Shown here: positions 1 through 6,631 of the stretch, piece after piece
Layout: every line of letters begins with the position of its first letter
Numbering within the stretch: the stretch's first letter is position 1
NCBI GenBank assembly: GCA_029859145.1
Contig: JAOUDT010000059.1
Span: forward strand, 1 to 7,186
Reading direction: 5' to 3'
From: Dehalococcoidia bacterium
Lineage (GTDB): Bacteria > Chloroflexota > Dehalococcoidia > GIF9 > AB-539-J10
DNA: 7,186 nt
Translations under genes and position numbers: made by a program
Notes under the pieces: model-generated
What the model was told of the DNA's origin: nothing
Database searches by the model: none
What the model saw: the letters and a program-made list of their open reading frames with translations, nothing else

Positions 1-126
1 AAAGAAGATATTGAGCTAACCAAGCGGCTGGCTAGAGCGGGCGAGATTATGGGCATTGATGTCCTTGACCATATCATCGTGTGCGATAAGGGTCACTCAA
101 GCCTGAAGGCCAAGAACCTGTTCTGA
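1..126 (+). CDS. radC: RadC family JAMM/MPN-domain protein, C-terminal fragment
   Basis: Only the last 41 codons and a TGA stop are present; the gene begins before the window. The fragment reads KEDIELTKRLARAGEIMGID and continues through VLDHIIVCDKGHSS to a terminal F. This is the RadC C-terminal pattern: an S-x-x-D block, then 'lT..l..ag..lgI.vlDHiIv'. From knowledge of the family, the Asp at codon 3 probably corresponds to the Asp of the JAMM zinc motif (HxH...SxxD); the His residues would be upstream and cannot be checked. RadC-type proteins were named for DNA repair, but their biochemical role is poorly settled and many are associated with mobile or recombination genes. The next gene starts 44 nt downstream behind its own possible promoter, so co-transcription is uncertain. 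Confidence 0.85.
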   Translation, partial: KEDIELTKRLARAGEIMGIDVLDHIIVCDKGHSSLKAKNLF

Positions 127-131
127 ATCAA

Positions 132-161
132 TTTACCGGCTTTCAGTGTCTGAGATATACT
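132..161 (+). promoter_or_regulatory. Possible sigma70-type promoter for the DUF362 gene
   Basis: TTTACC at 132-137 (-35-like, four of six consensus bases) is followed after 18 nt by TATACT at 156-161 (-10-like, five of six). A transcript would start near 168, only a few bases before the GTG at 171, leaving almost no leader. Seen by eye only; a match of this quality can arise by chance. Confidence 0.3.
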
Positions 162-170
162 ATTGGACAG

Positions 171-1286
171 GTGAAAATCGTGAGCACAAGGGAAAAAAGC
201 GAGGTTTTCTTCTTCCCTTATGACGAAGGTAGGGCTTTCCTCGGAGGGCTGAGGACTCTTTTCTCCAAGGTAGCTGATGTCCTCTCTGCGGGTGATTCGG
301 TAGCGGTAAAGGTACATATGGGAGAATATGGTGGTAGTGCCTACCTGCAGCCGCCGATAGTACGCCGGGTATGTGATTTGATTAAGAAAGCTGGAGGCAA
401 ACCGTTTGTGACCGATACCACTACTCTCTATCCCTTCGGGAGATTCACTGCCAGCCAGTATCTGGCTACGGCGGCCCGCAATGGCTTTACTCAAGAATCG
501 GTAGGAGCCCCTGTGGTCATCGCTGATGGGGAGCAAGGCTATGATGGAGAATGGGTAGCTGTGCCCAGGCAGGTTTCTGATTGCTCTTTGAACAAGATAA
601 AGATAGCCAGTAGGATTTTCGGCACTGACTGTATGGTAGTGCTTACTCACTTGAAGGGGCATGAGCTAGCTAGCTTTGGCGGTTCTATCAAGAACGTGGC
701 TATGGGCTGTGTTACCAAAGAGTCGAAGGCTGCCCAACATAGGGCGAATCGGGCCATGATCGACATCTCTAGATGCAACGGCTGTGGACAATGCGTTGAT
801 GCATGCGCATTTGGGGCGTTGTCTCTGGTTGAGGAAAAGATGGTGCTTGATGATGAGAAATGCATGGATTGCAGTCATTGTCTGTATGTCTGCCCGGAAG
901 ATGTTTACTCCGTACCTCCCGGGGCTAAGGAGAGGTTTCAAGTTTATCTAGCTCATGCTGCTGCGGGCGTACTGAGCCGATTTCAGTCCAAAGTGGCTTT
1001 CATTAATTTCATCCAGGATGTGGTGCCGATGTGCGATTGTGTTACGCCGTCAGGTTTTCCAGTAGTTCCCGATATTGGTATCCTCGCCTCGACGGATGTG
1101 GTAGCTGTTGACAAGGCATCGTTGGACCTGATTGCCCAAAGCAGACCCTTGGGGAAATTTGCAGACATCCGCTCTCCCGATATACTGGGCAAGATAAATG
1201 GCACTGATAGCCTGGTCCAAATAAGAACCGCGCACGAGCTTGGTCTGGGGAACATGGCATATGAACTTGAACGGCAAAAAACATAA
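171..1286 (+). CDS. DUF362 domain protein with two [4Fe-4S] ferredoxin motifs
   Basis: A 371-residue, probably cytoplasmic iron-sulfur protein. DUF362 segments flank a ferredoxin insert. The N-terminal part (about residues 40-200) holds the family pattern VKVHMGEYGG, then GKPFVTDTTTLYP, TGTDCMVVLTHLKGHE-like strands near 150-165 and FGGSIKNVAMGC. Residues 202-241 carry two CxxCxxCxxxC clusters: Cys202/205/208/212 and Cys231/234/237/241, the second ending in the typical CP, the first in CA. The C-terminal part (about 285-325) has the DUF362-like stretch VPDIGILASTDVVAVDKASLDL. The family is often annotated as an uncharacterised Fe-S or electron-transfer protein; no substrate can be assigned. 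The GTG start at 171 is chosen because the protein reads naturally from it; the upstream bases (GGACAG) are at best a weak ribosome site. No obvious terminator follows. Family call strong, function unknown. Confidence 0.9.
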   Translation: MKIVSTREKSEVFFFPYDEGRAFLGGLRTLFSKVADVLSAGDSVAVKVHMGEYGGSAYLQPPIVRRVCDLIKKAGGKPFVTDTTTLYPFGRFTASQYLATAARNGFTQESVGAPVVIADGEQGYDGEWVAVPRQVSDCSLNKIKIASRIFGTDCMVVLTHLKGHELASFGGSIKNVAMGCVTKESKAAQHRANRAMIDISRCNGCGQCVDACAFGALSLVEEKMVLDDEKCMDCSHCLYVCPEDVYSVPPGAKERFQVYLAHAAAGVLSRFQSKVAFINFIQDVVPMCDCVTPSGFPVVPDIGILASTDVVAVDKASLDLIAQSRPLGKFADIRSPDILGKINGTDSLVQIRTAHELGLGNMAYELERQKT

Positions 1287-1433
1287 ATGCCAAATGACAG
1301 GGCAAAATCTAAAAATGGGTTCAAGGGTCAAAGGAAGAGTTTTTGCATCTTAGTGCGTAGTTTCTTTGTCTTTGCGCCGTTGTGATATTTCTCTCGAGGT
1401 TCAATCACCCTTTGGGATAGTATTAGACATAAC
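1287..1433 (+). repeat. Gene-free spacer with degenerate low-complexity repeat
   Basis: A 147-nt spacer between the DUF362 and DUF1893 genes. It starts right after the stop codon with an A-rich, CAAA/AAAT-type stretch (about 1290-1335) and continues with a T/G-rich stretch of TTTGC and CTTTG words (about 1340-1382). Both textures resemble decayed intergenic repeats that I recall from Chloroflexota and deltaproteobacterial genomes; this is a resemblance, not a match I could compute. I see no hairpin plus T-run terminator and no convincing -35/-10 pair. TAGTAT at 1418-1423 is a weak -10 candidate for the next gene. Confidence 0.35.
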
Positions 1434-1859
1434 ATGGAAGATATCGACCTGGCTCGCTCTATTTTGGAGGAAGATAAATGGAACCTGGTTATAGTGAAGA
1501 AAGGGCGAGTCCTTTTCGGCTCCAGAGAGCGCGGAATAGCCCCTTTTTTTCAAGCTGTTCAGAGCATTGGAAAGAGTTTACATAATGCTGCAGTGGCGGA
1601 CCGCATCGTGGGATTAGCTGTAGCTATGCTCTGCCTTCATGTTCGGGTGAGGTCCGTGTATGCCGGCATAGTGAGCCAGGAAGCGTTTGATATGCTAAAG
1701 AAAATGGGAGTAGCCATCGATAGCAAAAACACAGTGGCTCACATCTCTAACTACGATGGCACAGACTTGTGTCCTTTTGAGAAACTGGCAGGGAGTTGCC
1801 AGAAGCCTTCTCAATTGCTGGCAGCGTTAGAGTCTCTGCTTGGGAAAGGTGACCGGTGA
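1434..1859 (+). CDS. DUF1893 (TM1506-like) protein, cytidine-deaminase-like fold
   Basis: A 141-residue protein, the usual single-domain size for DUF1893. Family features visible are the N-terminal strand pair LVIVKKGRVLFGSRERGIAP (residues 18-37), the helix with AAVADRIVGLA (52-62), the strand RVRSVYAGIVS (71-81) and a C-terminal DLCPFEK block (111-117) containing Cys113. The Thermotoga member TM1506 has a known structure placed in the cytidine-deaminase-like superfamily. In this protein the positions where true deaminases have HAE and PCxxC carry ADR and CPFE, so deaminase activity should not be assumed. No signal peptide or membrane segment is seen, so it is probably cytoplasmic. The ATG start has no clear Shine-Dalgarno. 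The stop overlaps the start of the next gene by 4 bp, so the two are probably translated together. Confidence 0.82.
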   Translation: MEDIDLARSILEEDKWNLVIVKKGRVLFGSRERGIAPFFQAVQSIGKSLHNAAVADRIVGLAVAMLCLHVRVRSVYAGIVSQEAFDMLKKMGVAIDSKNTVAHISNYDGTDLCPFEKLAGSCQKPSQLLAALESLLGKGDR

Positions 1860-3436
1860 AAAGAAGCTGGCATCCTGCATTATTGTCTGTTCTTTTGGCG
1901 GCTTTGTTGGTTTGGCCTTCGATTGCCTGCCTGCCTTTCAACAGTCAGGGCGACCTCACCCTATGGGATGCTGGGCCCATCACGCTCGACCCGGCGATTT
2001 CTGCCGACATGTCTTCTCATACCTACATCATGCAAATCTTCTCCGGTTTGGTTCGGCTTAACCATGAGTTGAACATAGTGCCCGATATTGCTGAGAGCTG
2101 GGAGAAAAGCCCTGACGGCAAAAGGTATACATTCCACCTGCGCCAGGGGGTGAAGTTTCATGGCGGCGGGGATGTCAAAGCTGCCGATTTCAAATACTCC
2201 TGGGAGCGAGCCTGTGACCCCGATACGGGCTCTGGCACAGCTGCTACATATCTGGGAGATATCGTTGGCGCCAAGGATATGCTAGCAGGAAACGCAACAG
2301 AAATCTCCGGGGTAGAAGTCATTGGTGACTATACTCTGCGGGTTACCATTGATGCTCCCAAGGCCTACTTCCTGGACAAGCTAGCTTATCCCACCGCTTT
2401 TGTGGTGGATGCGAATAATGTGGAATCTGGACAAAGCTGGTGGCGGGAGCCAAACGGTACAGGACCATTTAGGTTGGAGGAATGGAGGCCGGGGGAGCAA
2501 CTGGTTTTGGAGCGCAGCCAGATTTATTACGGCGAAACTCCTAAATTGGAGCGGGTCGTCTTTCGCTTTCTCGCCTTTTCGCCCATGGCCTTATACGAAA
2601 CAGGGCTGATTGACGTTGCTCCTGTTTTCGTGAGCTACATTGACCAAGTCAGTGATGAGACTAATCCGCTTCATCAGGAGTTAGCTGTGACGCCTGAGCT
2701 GAGCCTCTATTATATTGGCTTCAACACTGCCGAACCTCCCTTCGACGATATTAATGTTCGTCGAGCATTCTGTCATGCCGTGGATAAACAGCTTATCGCT
2801 AGGGTCATATTAAGGGACATGATAAGTGAAGCTGATGGTATTTTACCGCCGGCCATGCCTGGCTATGACGAGGCTCTCGAGGGAATGGGCTACGATGTAG
2901 AACAGGCCGAAGCGCTCATTGCTGCCTCGAAATACGGGGATGCCTCGAACTTACCTCCTATCACCCTGACTGTTGAAGGCTATGGCAACAACATTCCTGC
3001 TTATCTGGGCGCCATTATCCAGCAATGGCAGGAGAATCTCGGTGTGGAAGTCTCGGTCAGGCAACTGGAAACAGAGGATTTCCTTTATAACCTGCAAGAA
3101 GAGAAAGATGAGATGTTCATGCTGGGCTGGATAGCTGACTACCCCGACCCGCATAATTTCTTGGACATCCTTTTTCATACCGGAAGCGAGAACGACGTCT
3201 TCGAATACAGTAATCCCACCGTGGATGCTTTACTTGACCAGGCAGCTGTAGAGCAGGATGGGGCTGTCCGCCTGAGCTTGTATCAGCAAGCTGAGCAACT
3301 GATAGTGGATGACGCCCCTTGTCTGCCGCTGTTTCATGGCGCCAACTACATCGTGGTGAGGCCGTACGTCAAAGGCTATGAACTCAATCCCCTGGGTATT
3401 CCCGAGCTGAGCAGCGCGTATATCGAAAACGGCTAA
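1856..3436 (+). CDS. ABC transporter substrate-binding protein, family 5 (OppA/DppA-like), probable lipoprotein
   Basis: A 526-residue SBP_bac_5 protein, close to the usual length of oligopeptide/dipeptide-binding proteins. Residues 1-24 form a signal peptide: basic MKRSW, then a hydrophobic core LLSVLLAALLVW. It is followed by SIAC with Cys25 as the likely lipidated residue; Ser at -3 is a weak lipobox, so signal peptidase I cleavage is possible. The mature part opens with LTLWDAGPITLDPA, and the family signature runs from about residue 74 (IVPDIAESWEKSPDGKRYTF) to FHGGGDVKAADF near 112. Later hallmarks are NGTGPFRLEEW, YYIGFNTAEPPFDDINVRRAF and MLGWIADYPDP. It should act outside the membrane, delivering peptides or a similar ligand to an ABC importer. 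No permease or ATPase gene is adjacent; the downstream side is a repeat and then an unrelated operon. The GTG start lies within GTGA shared with the upstream stop and follows GGGAAAGG at 1842-1849. Ligand unknown. Confidence 0.93.
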   Translation: MKRSWHPALLSVLLAALLVWPSIACLPFNSQGDLTLWDAGPITLDPAISADMSSHTYIMQIFSGLVRLNHELNIVPDIAESWEKSPDGKRYTFHLRQGVKFHGGGDVKAADFKYSWERACDPDTGSGTAATYLGDIVGAKDMLAGNATEISGVEVIGDYTLRVTIDAPKAYFLDKLAYPTAFVVDANNVESGQSWWREPNGTGPFRLEEWRPGEQLVLERSQIYYGETPKLERVVFRFLAFSPMALYETGLIDVAPVFVSYIDQVSDETNPLHQELAVTPELSLYYIGFNTAEPPFDDINVRRAFCHAVDKQLIARVILRDMISEADGILPPAMPGYDEALEGMGYDVEQAEALIAASKYGDASNLPPITLTVEGYGNNIPAYLGAIIQQWQENLGVEVSVRQLETEDFLYNLQEEKDEMFMLGWIADYPDPHNFLDILFHTGSENDVFEYSNPTVDALLDQAAVEQDGAVRLSLYQQAEQLIVDDAPCLPLFHGANYIVVRPYVKGYELNPLGIPELSSAYIENG

Positions 3437-3440
3437 ACTC

Positions 3441-3582
3441 CAAATCCCAAATCCGAAGCACTAAATCCTAGACAGACCCGGAATCCTGAATGTTTTGGTG
3501 ATCTGTGCTTCGATATTGTTGAGCATTTAGAAACTCACACTTGGAGTCTTCCCCTTCGGGACTCGGGATTTTGGATTTCTGG
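3441..3582. repeat. Intergenic repeat of about 140 bp with imperfect inverted ends
   Basis: The segment starts 4 nt after the solute-binding protein stop and is bounded by inverted sequences. AAATCCC at 3442-3448 is the reverse complement of GGGATTT at 3565-3571, and AAATCC at 3449-3454 of GGATTT at 3573-3578. Inside, CGAAGCAC (3454-3461) is a perfect inverse of GTGCTTCG (3505-3512), and CTAAAT (3461-3466) of ATTTAG (3525-3530). GAGTC (3544-3548) and GACTC (3560-3564) enclose a C-rich stretch and a TTCG. The strand bias ('AAATCC' on one side, 'GGATTT' on the other) is typical of small palindromic interspersed repeats. No coding capacity is seen. It could be a mobile-repeat remnant, an RNA structure or a bidirectional transcription end; only the pairing itself is observed. 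Confidence 0.55.
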
Positions 3583-3642
3583 TGGTTACCTCTGACCCAT
3601 AATCGACAGACAATCTCACAGCTATATTGGGATAGTTCGCAG

Positions 3643-3651
3643 TGGTATAAT
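3643..3651 (+). promoter_or_regulatory. Extended -10 promoter element of the amrS operon
   Basis: TGG followed by a perfect TATAAT at 3646-3651 gives an ideal extended -10 box just upstream of the operon. No good -35 is found at 16-18 nt, which extended -10 promoters tolerate. Initiation would fall near 3658, one or two bases before the ATG at 3660, implying a leaderless or nearly leaderless message. It also fits with the repeat upstream separating this unit from the solute-binding protein gene. Confidence 0.5.
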
Positions 3652-3659
3652 GATGATGG

Positions 3660-4670
3660 ATGGAAAGGGAGGCGATGCTCTATGAGACGCTCCCTGGCGG
3701 GAGGGTGAGGTGCCATGTTTGCCAGTGGCGATGCCTTGTCAATCCCGGCAAACTCGGCGTCTGCCGTATGCGCACCAATCGAGATGGCAAGCTGTTTGCC
3801 ATGAACTATGCCGAGGTCTCGTCCATGGCGCCCGACCATATTGAGAAGAAACCACTTTTTCATTTCTTCCCTGGCACCTATGCCTTCTCTTTGGGCACCT
3901 GGGGCTGCAATTTCCACTGCAAGGGATGCCAGAACTGGGAGATTTCCTGCGTGGATATTCCGCGCGATTCCAGACAATTACTCCCGGAAAGGGAGATAGA
4001 GCTGACCAGGAAGTATGACTGCCAGGGCATTGCCTGGACCTACAATGAGCCCGCGATTTGGTTCGAATACACTCTGGACTCAGCCAAGCTGGCTAAGAAC
4101 AATAGTCTGTACACTGTCTATGTGACCAATGGCTATGCCACGTCTGAAGCTCTGGATGCCATAGGGCCCTGGCTCGATGCTTGGAGGGTAGATATCAAGG
4201 GCTTCACCGACGGGTTCTATCAGCAGCTAGCCAAGATTCCTCACTGGCAAGGCATTCTGGATGTCACCAGGCGGGCCAAGGAGAAATGGGGTATGCACGT
4301 CGAGGTGGTGACTAATATCATTCCGACGATGAACGACGACGAGGAGCAACTCAACAACATTGCTACGTGGATTCGAGACAACCTGGGTGAACTTACGCCC
4401 TGGCACGTGACTCGTTTCCATCCCTTGCACGAATTCACTCATTTGTCAGCTACCCCGGTAGCCACCTTAGAGAGGGCATATGAGATTGGGAGAAAGGCTG
4501 GGCTGAAATTTGTCTACTTGGGCAATGTGCCTGGGCATGAGTATGAGAATACCGTGTGTTATTCGTGCGGCAAGATGGTTGTTCATCGCATCGGCTACGA
4601 TACCGAGGTGGTGGGGCTGGATGGTTCGAGGTGCAAGTTTTGCGGAGCTGAGCTTAATTTCCGGGCATGA
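3660..4670 (+). CDS. amrS: AmmeMemoRadiSam system radical SAM enzyme
   Basis: A 336-residue radical SAM protein of the AmrS type (related to pyruvate formate-lyase activating enzymes). The radical SAM motif CxxxCxxC is at Cys83, Cys87 and Cys90 within GTWGCNFHCKGCQNW. An N-terminal cysteine group, Cys18/21/25/35 in CHVCQWRCLVNPGKLGVCRM, and a C-terminal group, Cys300/303 and Cys325/328, suggest extra metal sites and are typical of this family. GIAWTYNEPAIWFEY (123-137), VYVTNGY (153-159) and AWRVDIKGF (174-182) are further family blocks. It should cleave S-adenosylmethionine with a [4Fe-4S] cluster; the physiological substrate is not one I can state. ATG 3660 is preferred because MEREAMLYE fits the family N-terminus; the alternative ATG 3675 follows GGGAGG by only 2 nt. 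amrA follows after a 12-nt gap. Confidence 0.93.
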   Translation: MEREAMLYETLPGGRVRCHVCQWRCLVNPGKLGVCRMRTNRDGKLFAMNYAEVSSMAPDHIEKKPLFHFFPGTYAFSLGTWGCNFHCKGCQNWEISCVDIPRDSRQLLPEREIELTRKYDCQGIAWTYNEPAIWFEYTLDSAKLAKNNSLYTVYVTNGYATSEALDAIGPWLDAWRVDIKGFTDGFYQQLAKIPHWQGILDVTRRAKEKWGMHVEVVTNIIPTMNDDEEQLNNIATWIRDNLGELTPWHVTRFHPLHEFTHLSATPVATLERAYEIGRKAGLKFVYLGNVPGHEYENTVCYSCGKMVVHRIGYDTEVVGLDGSRCKFCGAELNFRA

Positions 4671-4682
4671 GAGAGGTGTTTT

Positions 4683-5228
4683 ATGGCAGAAGGCGAGCTT
4701 CATCCTGTGGTAAAGCTGGCTAAGGAGGCTGTGGAAAGCTACGTTCGAGAGCGCAAAACGCCCAAGCCCAAGGAGTTGACCCCGGAAATGAGGGAGCGAG
4801 CGGGGGTTTTTGTTTCCCTTCACAAGCACGGACAATTGAGAGGATGCATCGGCACCTTTGAGCCGGCCAAGGATAATGTGGCCGAAGAAATCATCGCCAA
4901 TGCTATCAGTTCATCCACTATGGACCCTCGCTTTCCCCCGGTGGCTGCATCTGAGCTTGATGACCTGGAATATAGCGTAGATATCCTTACTAGGCCTGAG
5001 CCGGTGGCGGATATCAGCCAGCTCGACCCTAAGGAATATGGCGTTATCGTAGAGAGTGGTTGGAAAAAGGGGCTATTGCTACCTGATCTGGAAGGTGTAG
5101 ATAGCGTCGAGGAGCAAATTGCCATTTGTCGGCTCAAGGCAGGGATATCGCCCGCCGAGACGGTTAGCCTCTATCGCTTTCAAGTCAGGAGATTTGAGCA
5201 GCAGGTTGTGACTGACAATAATGGATAG
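4683..5228 (+). CDS. amrA: AmmeMemoRadiSam system protein A (AMMECR1 domain)
   Basis: A 181-residue single-domain AMMECR1 protein, the normal bacterial and archaeal size. The hallmark LRGCIG is at residues 52-57 with the invariant-type Cys55, preceded by [11 protein letters not shown]. Other conserved blocks are DPRFPPV (81-87), [13 protein letters not shown] (95-107), [17 protein letters not shown] (130-146) and LKAGI (151-155). No signal peptide is present. The family is related to human AMMECR1 and co-occurs with a radical SAM enzyme (AmrS) and a Memo-like protein (AmrB); here AmrS is immediately upstream but no Memo gene is in the window. The Cys55 motif and partnership suggest a joint enzymatic or modification role, but the reaction is unknown to me. 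AGAGAGGTG just before the ATG is a fair ribosome site. The stop overlaps the rarA start by 8 nt. Confidence 0.94.
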   Translation: MAEGELHPVVKLAKEAVESYVRERKTPKPKELTPEMRERAGVFVSLHKHGQLRGCIGTFEPAKDNVAEEIIANAISSSTMDPRFPPVAASELDDLEYSVDILTRPEPVADISQLDPKEYGVIVESGWKKGLLLPDLEGVDSVEEQIAICRLKAGISPAETVSLYRFQVRRFEQQVVTDNNG

Positions 5229-6564
5229 GATGCCTCTTTTCGACCTGCCTGAGGATAAGGACTCACCTCAAAGCATGCCCTTGGCGGCAAGGATGCGACC
5301 GCAGACGTTTGCTGAGTTCGTGGGGCAGGAGCATTTAGTCGCCGAAGGGCGAGTATTCCGTAAATGCATCGAGGCGGACCAGCTACCCTCGATGGTATTT
5401 TGGGGGCCGCCAGGCAGCGGAAAGACAACTCTGGCTCACATTATCGCCAACGTCAGCAGAGCGCACTTTAGCTCTCTTAGTGCTGTGAGTGCCGGGGTGG
5501 CTGATTTGCGCCGTGTCATCGGGGAAGCAAAGAAGAGGCTAAAATCACCGGGACAGAGGACCATTCTTTTTGTTGACGAAATTCACCGTTTTAACAAGGC
5601 GCAACAGGATGCCGTATTACCCTTTGTGGAAAACGGTACCGTGACTTTCATCGGAGCCACTACGGAGAATCCTTCATTCGAAGTCATTTCTCCACTTCTC
5701 TCTCGATGCCGGGTTTTTCGCTTGGATCTGCTGAGCGACGAAGATGTCAGGCTCATTGTGGAGCGAGCCATTAAGGATAAAGAAAGAGGGCTGGGGAAGT
5801 TTCAGACTAACGTAGGCGAGGAAGCTCTGCGCCACTTAGTGACCATATCCGACGGGGATGCTCGGGTGGCTTTGAACGCTTTAGAAATGGCGGGATTTGC
5901 CACTTTGCCCGACAGTGATGGCTCACGGTCAATAGACCTGTCTGCCATTGAAGAGGCGCTGCAGCACCGTGCTTTGCTCTATGATAAGAGTGGTGACCAG
6001 CATTATGACCTTATTTCGGCGCTGCATAAATCCTTACGGGGCTCCGACCCCGATGCTGGTCTGTATTGGCTAGGGCGCATGCTTGAAGCTGGGGAAGACC
6101 CTCTGTATATCGCCCGTCGCTTGATGCGCTTTGCCTCTGAGGACGTTGGCATGGCTGATCCTCAAGCGCTGGTGATAGCGGTAGCTGCCCAGCAGGCAGT
6201 GCACTTCGTGGGCTTGCCTGAAGGGAATCTGGCTTTGGCGGAAGCCGTGGTCTATCTGGCTGCTGCTCCTAAAAGCAATTCCTTGTATCAGGCTTATTCT
6301 CGAGTCCAGAAGGATATACAACAAGGTCGAAATGAGCCCGTGCCGCTCCACTTGCGTAACCCGGTAACAGGCCTGATGCGCCAGATGGGATATGGGCGAG
6401 GATACAAACTTGCCCACGATTACCCCGACCATTTTGTCAAGCAACAAAACCTGCCGTCTTCTCTGCAGGGAAAACGGTATTACGTTCCGACAGAGCAAGG
6501 CCATGAAAAAGAAATTGCTGACAGGCTCAGGAAATGGTGGGGGCAGTCAGATAAGGGAGCGTAA
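5221..6564 (+). CDS. rarA: Replication-associated recombination protein A (RarA/MgsA), AAA+ ATPase
   Basis: A 447-residue protein of normal RarA length. Order of features: N-terminal [20 protein letters not shown]; Walker A GPPGSGKT at 62-69; Walker B ILFVDE at 115-120 followed by [10 protein letters not shown]; sensor 1 GATTENPSF at 145-153; the likely arginine finger in LLSRCR (Arg162); sensor 2 GDAR at 212-215. The C-terminal RarA tetramerisation part follows (about 255-440) with [32 protein letters not shown] and [13 protein letters not shown]. All ATPase residues are intact. RarA acts in the cytoplasm on DNA at stalled or gapped replication forks, with single-strand binding protein and DNA ends as known partners. 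ATG 5221 lies inside amrA (8-nt overlap, ATGGATAG), suggesting coupling; ATG 5230, giving MPLFDLP, fits the usual short RarA N-terminus equally well and would remove the overlap. Confidence 0.96.
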   Translation: MDRMPLFDLPEDKDSPQSMPLAARMRPQTFAEFVGQEHLVAEGRVFRKCIEADQLPSMVFWGPPGSGKTTLAHIIANVSRAHFSSLSAVSAGVADLRRVIGEAKKRLKSPGQRTILFVDEIHRFNKAQQDAVLPFVENGTVTFIGATTENPSFEVISPLLSRCRVFRLDLLSDEDVRLIVERAIKDKERGLGKFQTNVGEEALRHLVTISDGDARVALNALEMAGFATLPDSDGSRSIDLSAIEEALQHRALLYDKSGDQHYDLISALHKSLRGSDPDAGLYWLGRMLEAGEDPLYIARRLMRFASEDVGMADPQALVIAVAAQQAVHFVGLPEGNLALAEAVVYLAAAPKSNSLYQAYSRVQKDIQQGRNEPVPLHLRNPVTGLMRQMGYGRGYKLAHDYPDHFVKQQNLPSSLQGKRYYVPTEQGHEKEIADRLRKWWGQSDKGA

Positions 6565-6570
6565 AACATA

Positions 6571-6595
6571 GTAGCAATCTGTTGTGGTGTGCTAC
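6571..6595. repeat. Short inverted repeat overlapping a -10-like box
   Basis: GTAGCA at 6571-6576 is the exact reverse complement of TGCTAC at 6590-6595, with 13 nt between. The right arm overlaps the putative -10 element, the arrangement expected of an operator. Arms of six bases are short enough to be chance, and no T-run follows, so it is not a convincing terminator for rarA. Confidence 0.25.
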
Positions 6596-6598
6596 AAT
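6588..6598 (+). promoter_or_regulatory. Possible extended -10 promoter for the DUF47 gene
   Basis: TGTGC precedes TACAAT at 6593-6598, forming a TRTGn-type extended -10 with five of six -10 bases. No good -35 is visible at 16-18 nt. It sits 29 nt after the rarA stop and 58 nt before the DUF47 start, in the only gap of this part of the window, so a separate transcription unit is plausible. Confidence 0.35.
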
Positions 6599-6631
6599 GC
6601 GAGATGGATTTTGGGGGGTCTTGGAGATAGG

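Noticed and set aside
93..662. A 189-codon open frame on the minus strand
   Set aside because: It lies opposite the well-recognised DUF362 gene, its translation resembles no family I know, and it has no sensible ribosome site.
1434..1859. Active cytidine deaminase
   Set aside because: The protein has a deaminase-like family assignment but lacks the H/C-A-E and PCxxC zinc motifs, so catalysis of deamination is not supported.
1840..2061. A 73-codon + strand frame at the start of the solute-binding protein gene
   Set aside because: It is an out-of-frame reading of the signal peptide and early mature region; the 526-residue family protein explains this DNA.
3544..3564. GAGTC...GACTC hairpin with a TTCG as a terminator of the solute-binding protein gene
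   Set aside because: The stem is short and interrupted and is followed by GGGATTTTGG, not a T-run; it fits better as part of the repeat.
3650..3685. Three consecutive ATG codons (3650, 3653, 3656) as a leader peptide before amrS
   Set aside because: They open an 11-codon frame that overlaps the -10 box itself and so would mostly lie upstream of the predicted transcript start.
3468..3977. A 169-codon minus-strand open frame spanning the repeat and the start of amrS
   Set aside because: Half of it is the reverse of conserved AmrS codons, including the radical SAM motif, and the rest is repeat sequence; it is a shadow frame.
4557..4667. C-terminal four-cysteine unit of AmrS as a novel zinc-ribbon fusion
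   Set aside because: A CxxC...CxxC tail is, as I recall, common in this radical SAM family, so it is not a new fusion.
6070..6504. A 144-codon minus-strand open frame
   Set aside because: It is fully inside the conserved C-terminal part of rarA and its translation has no recognisable domain.
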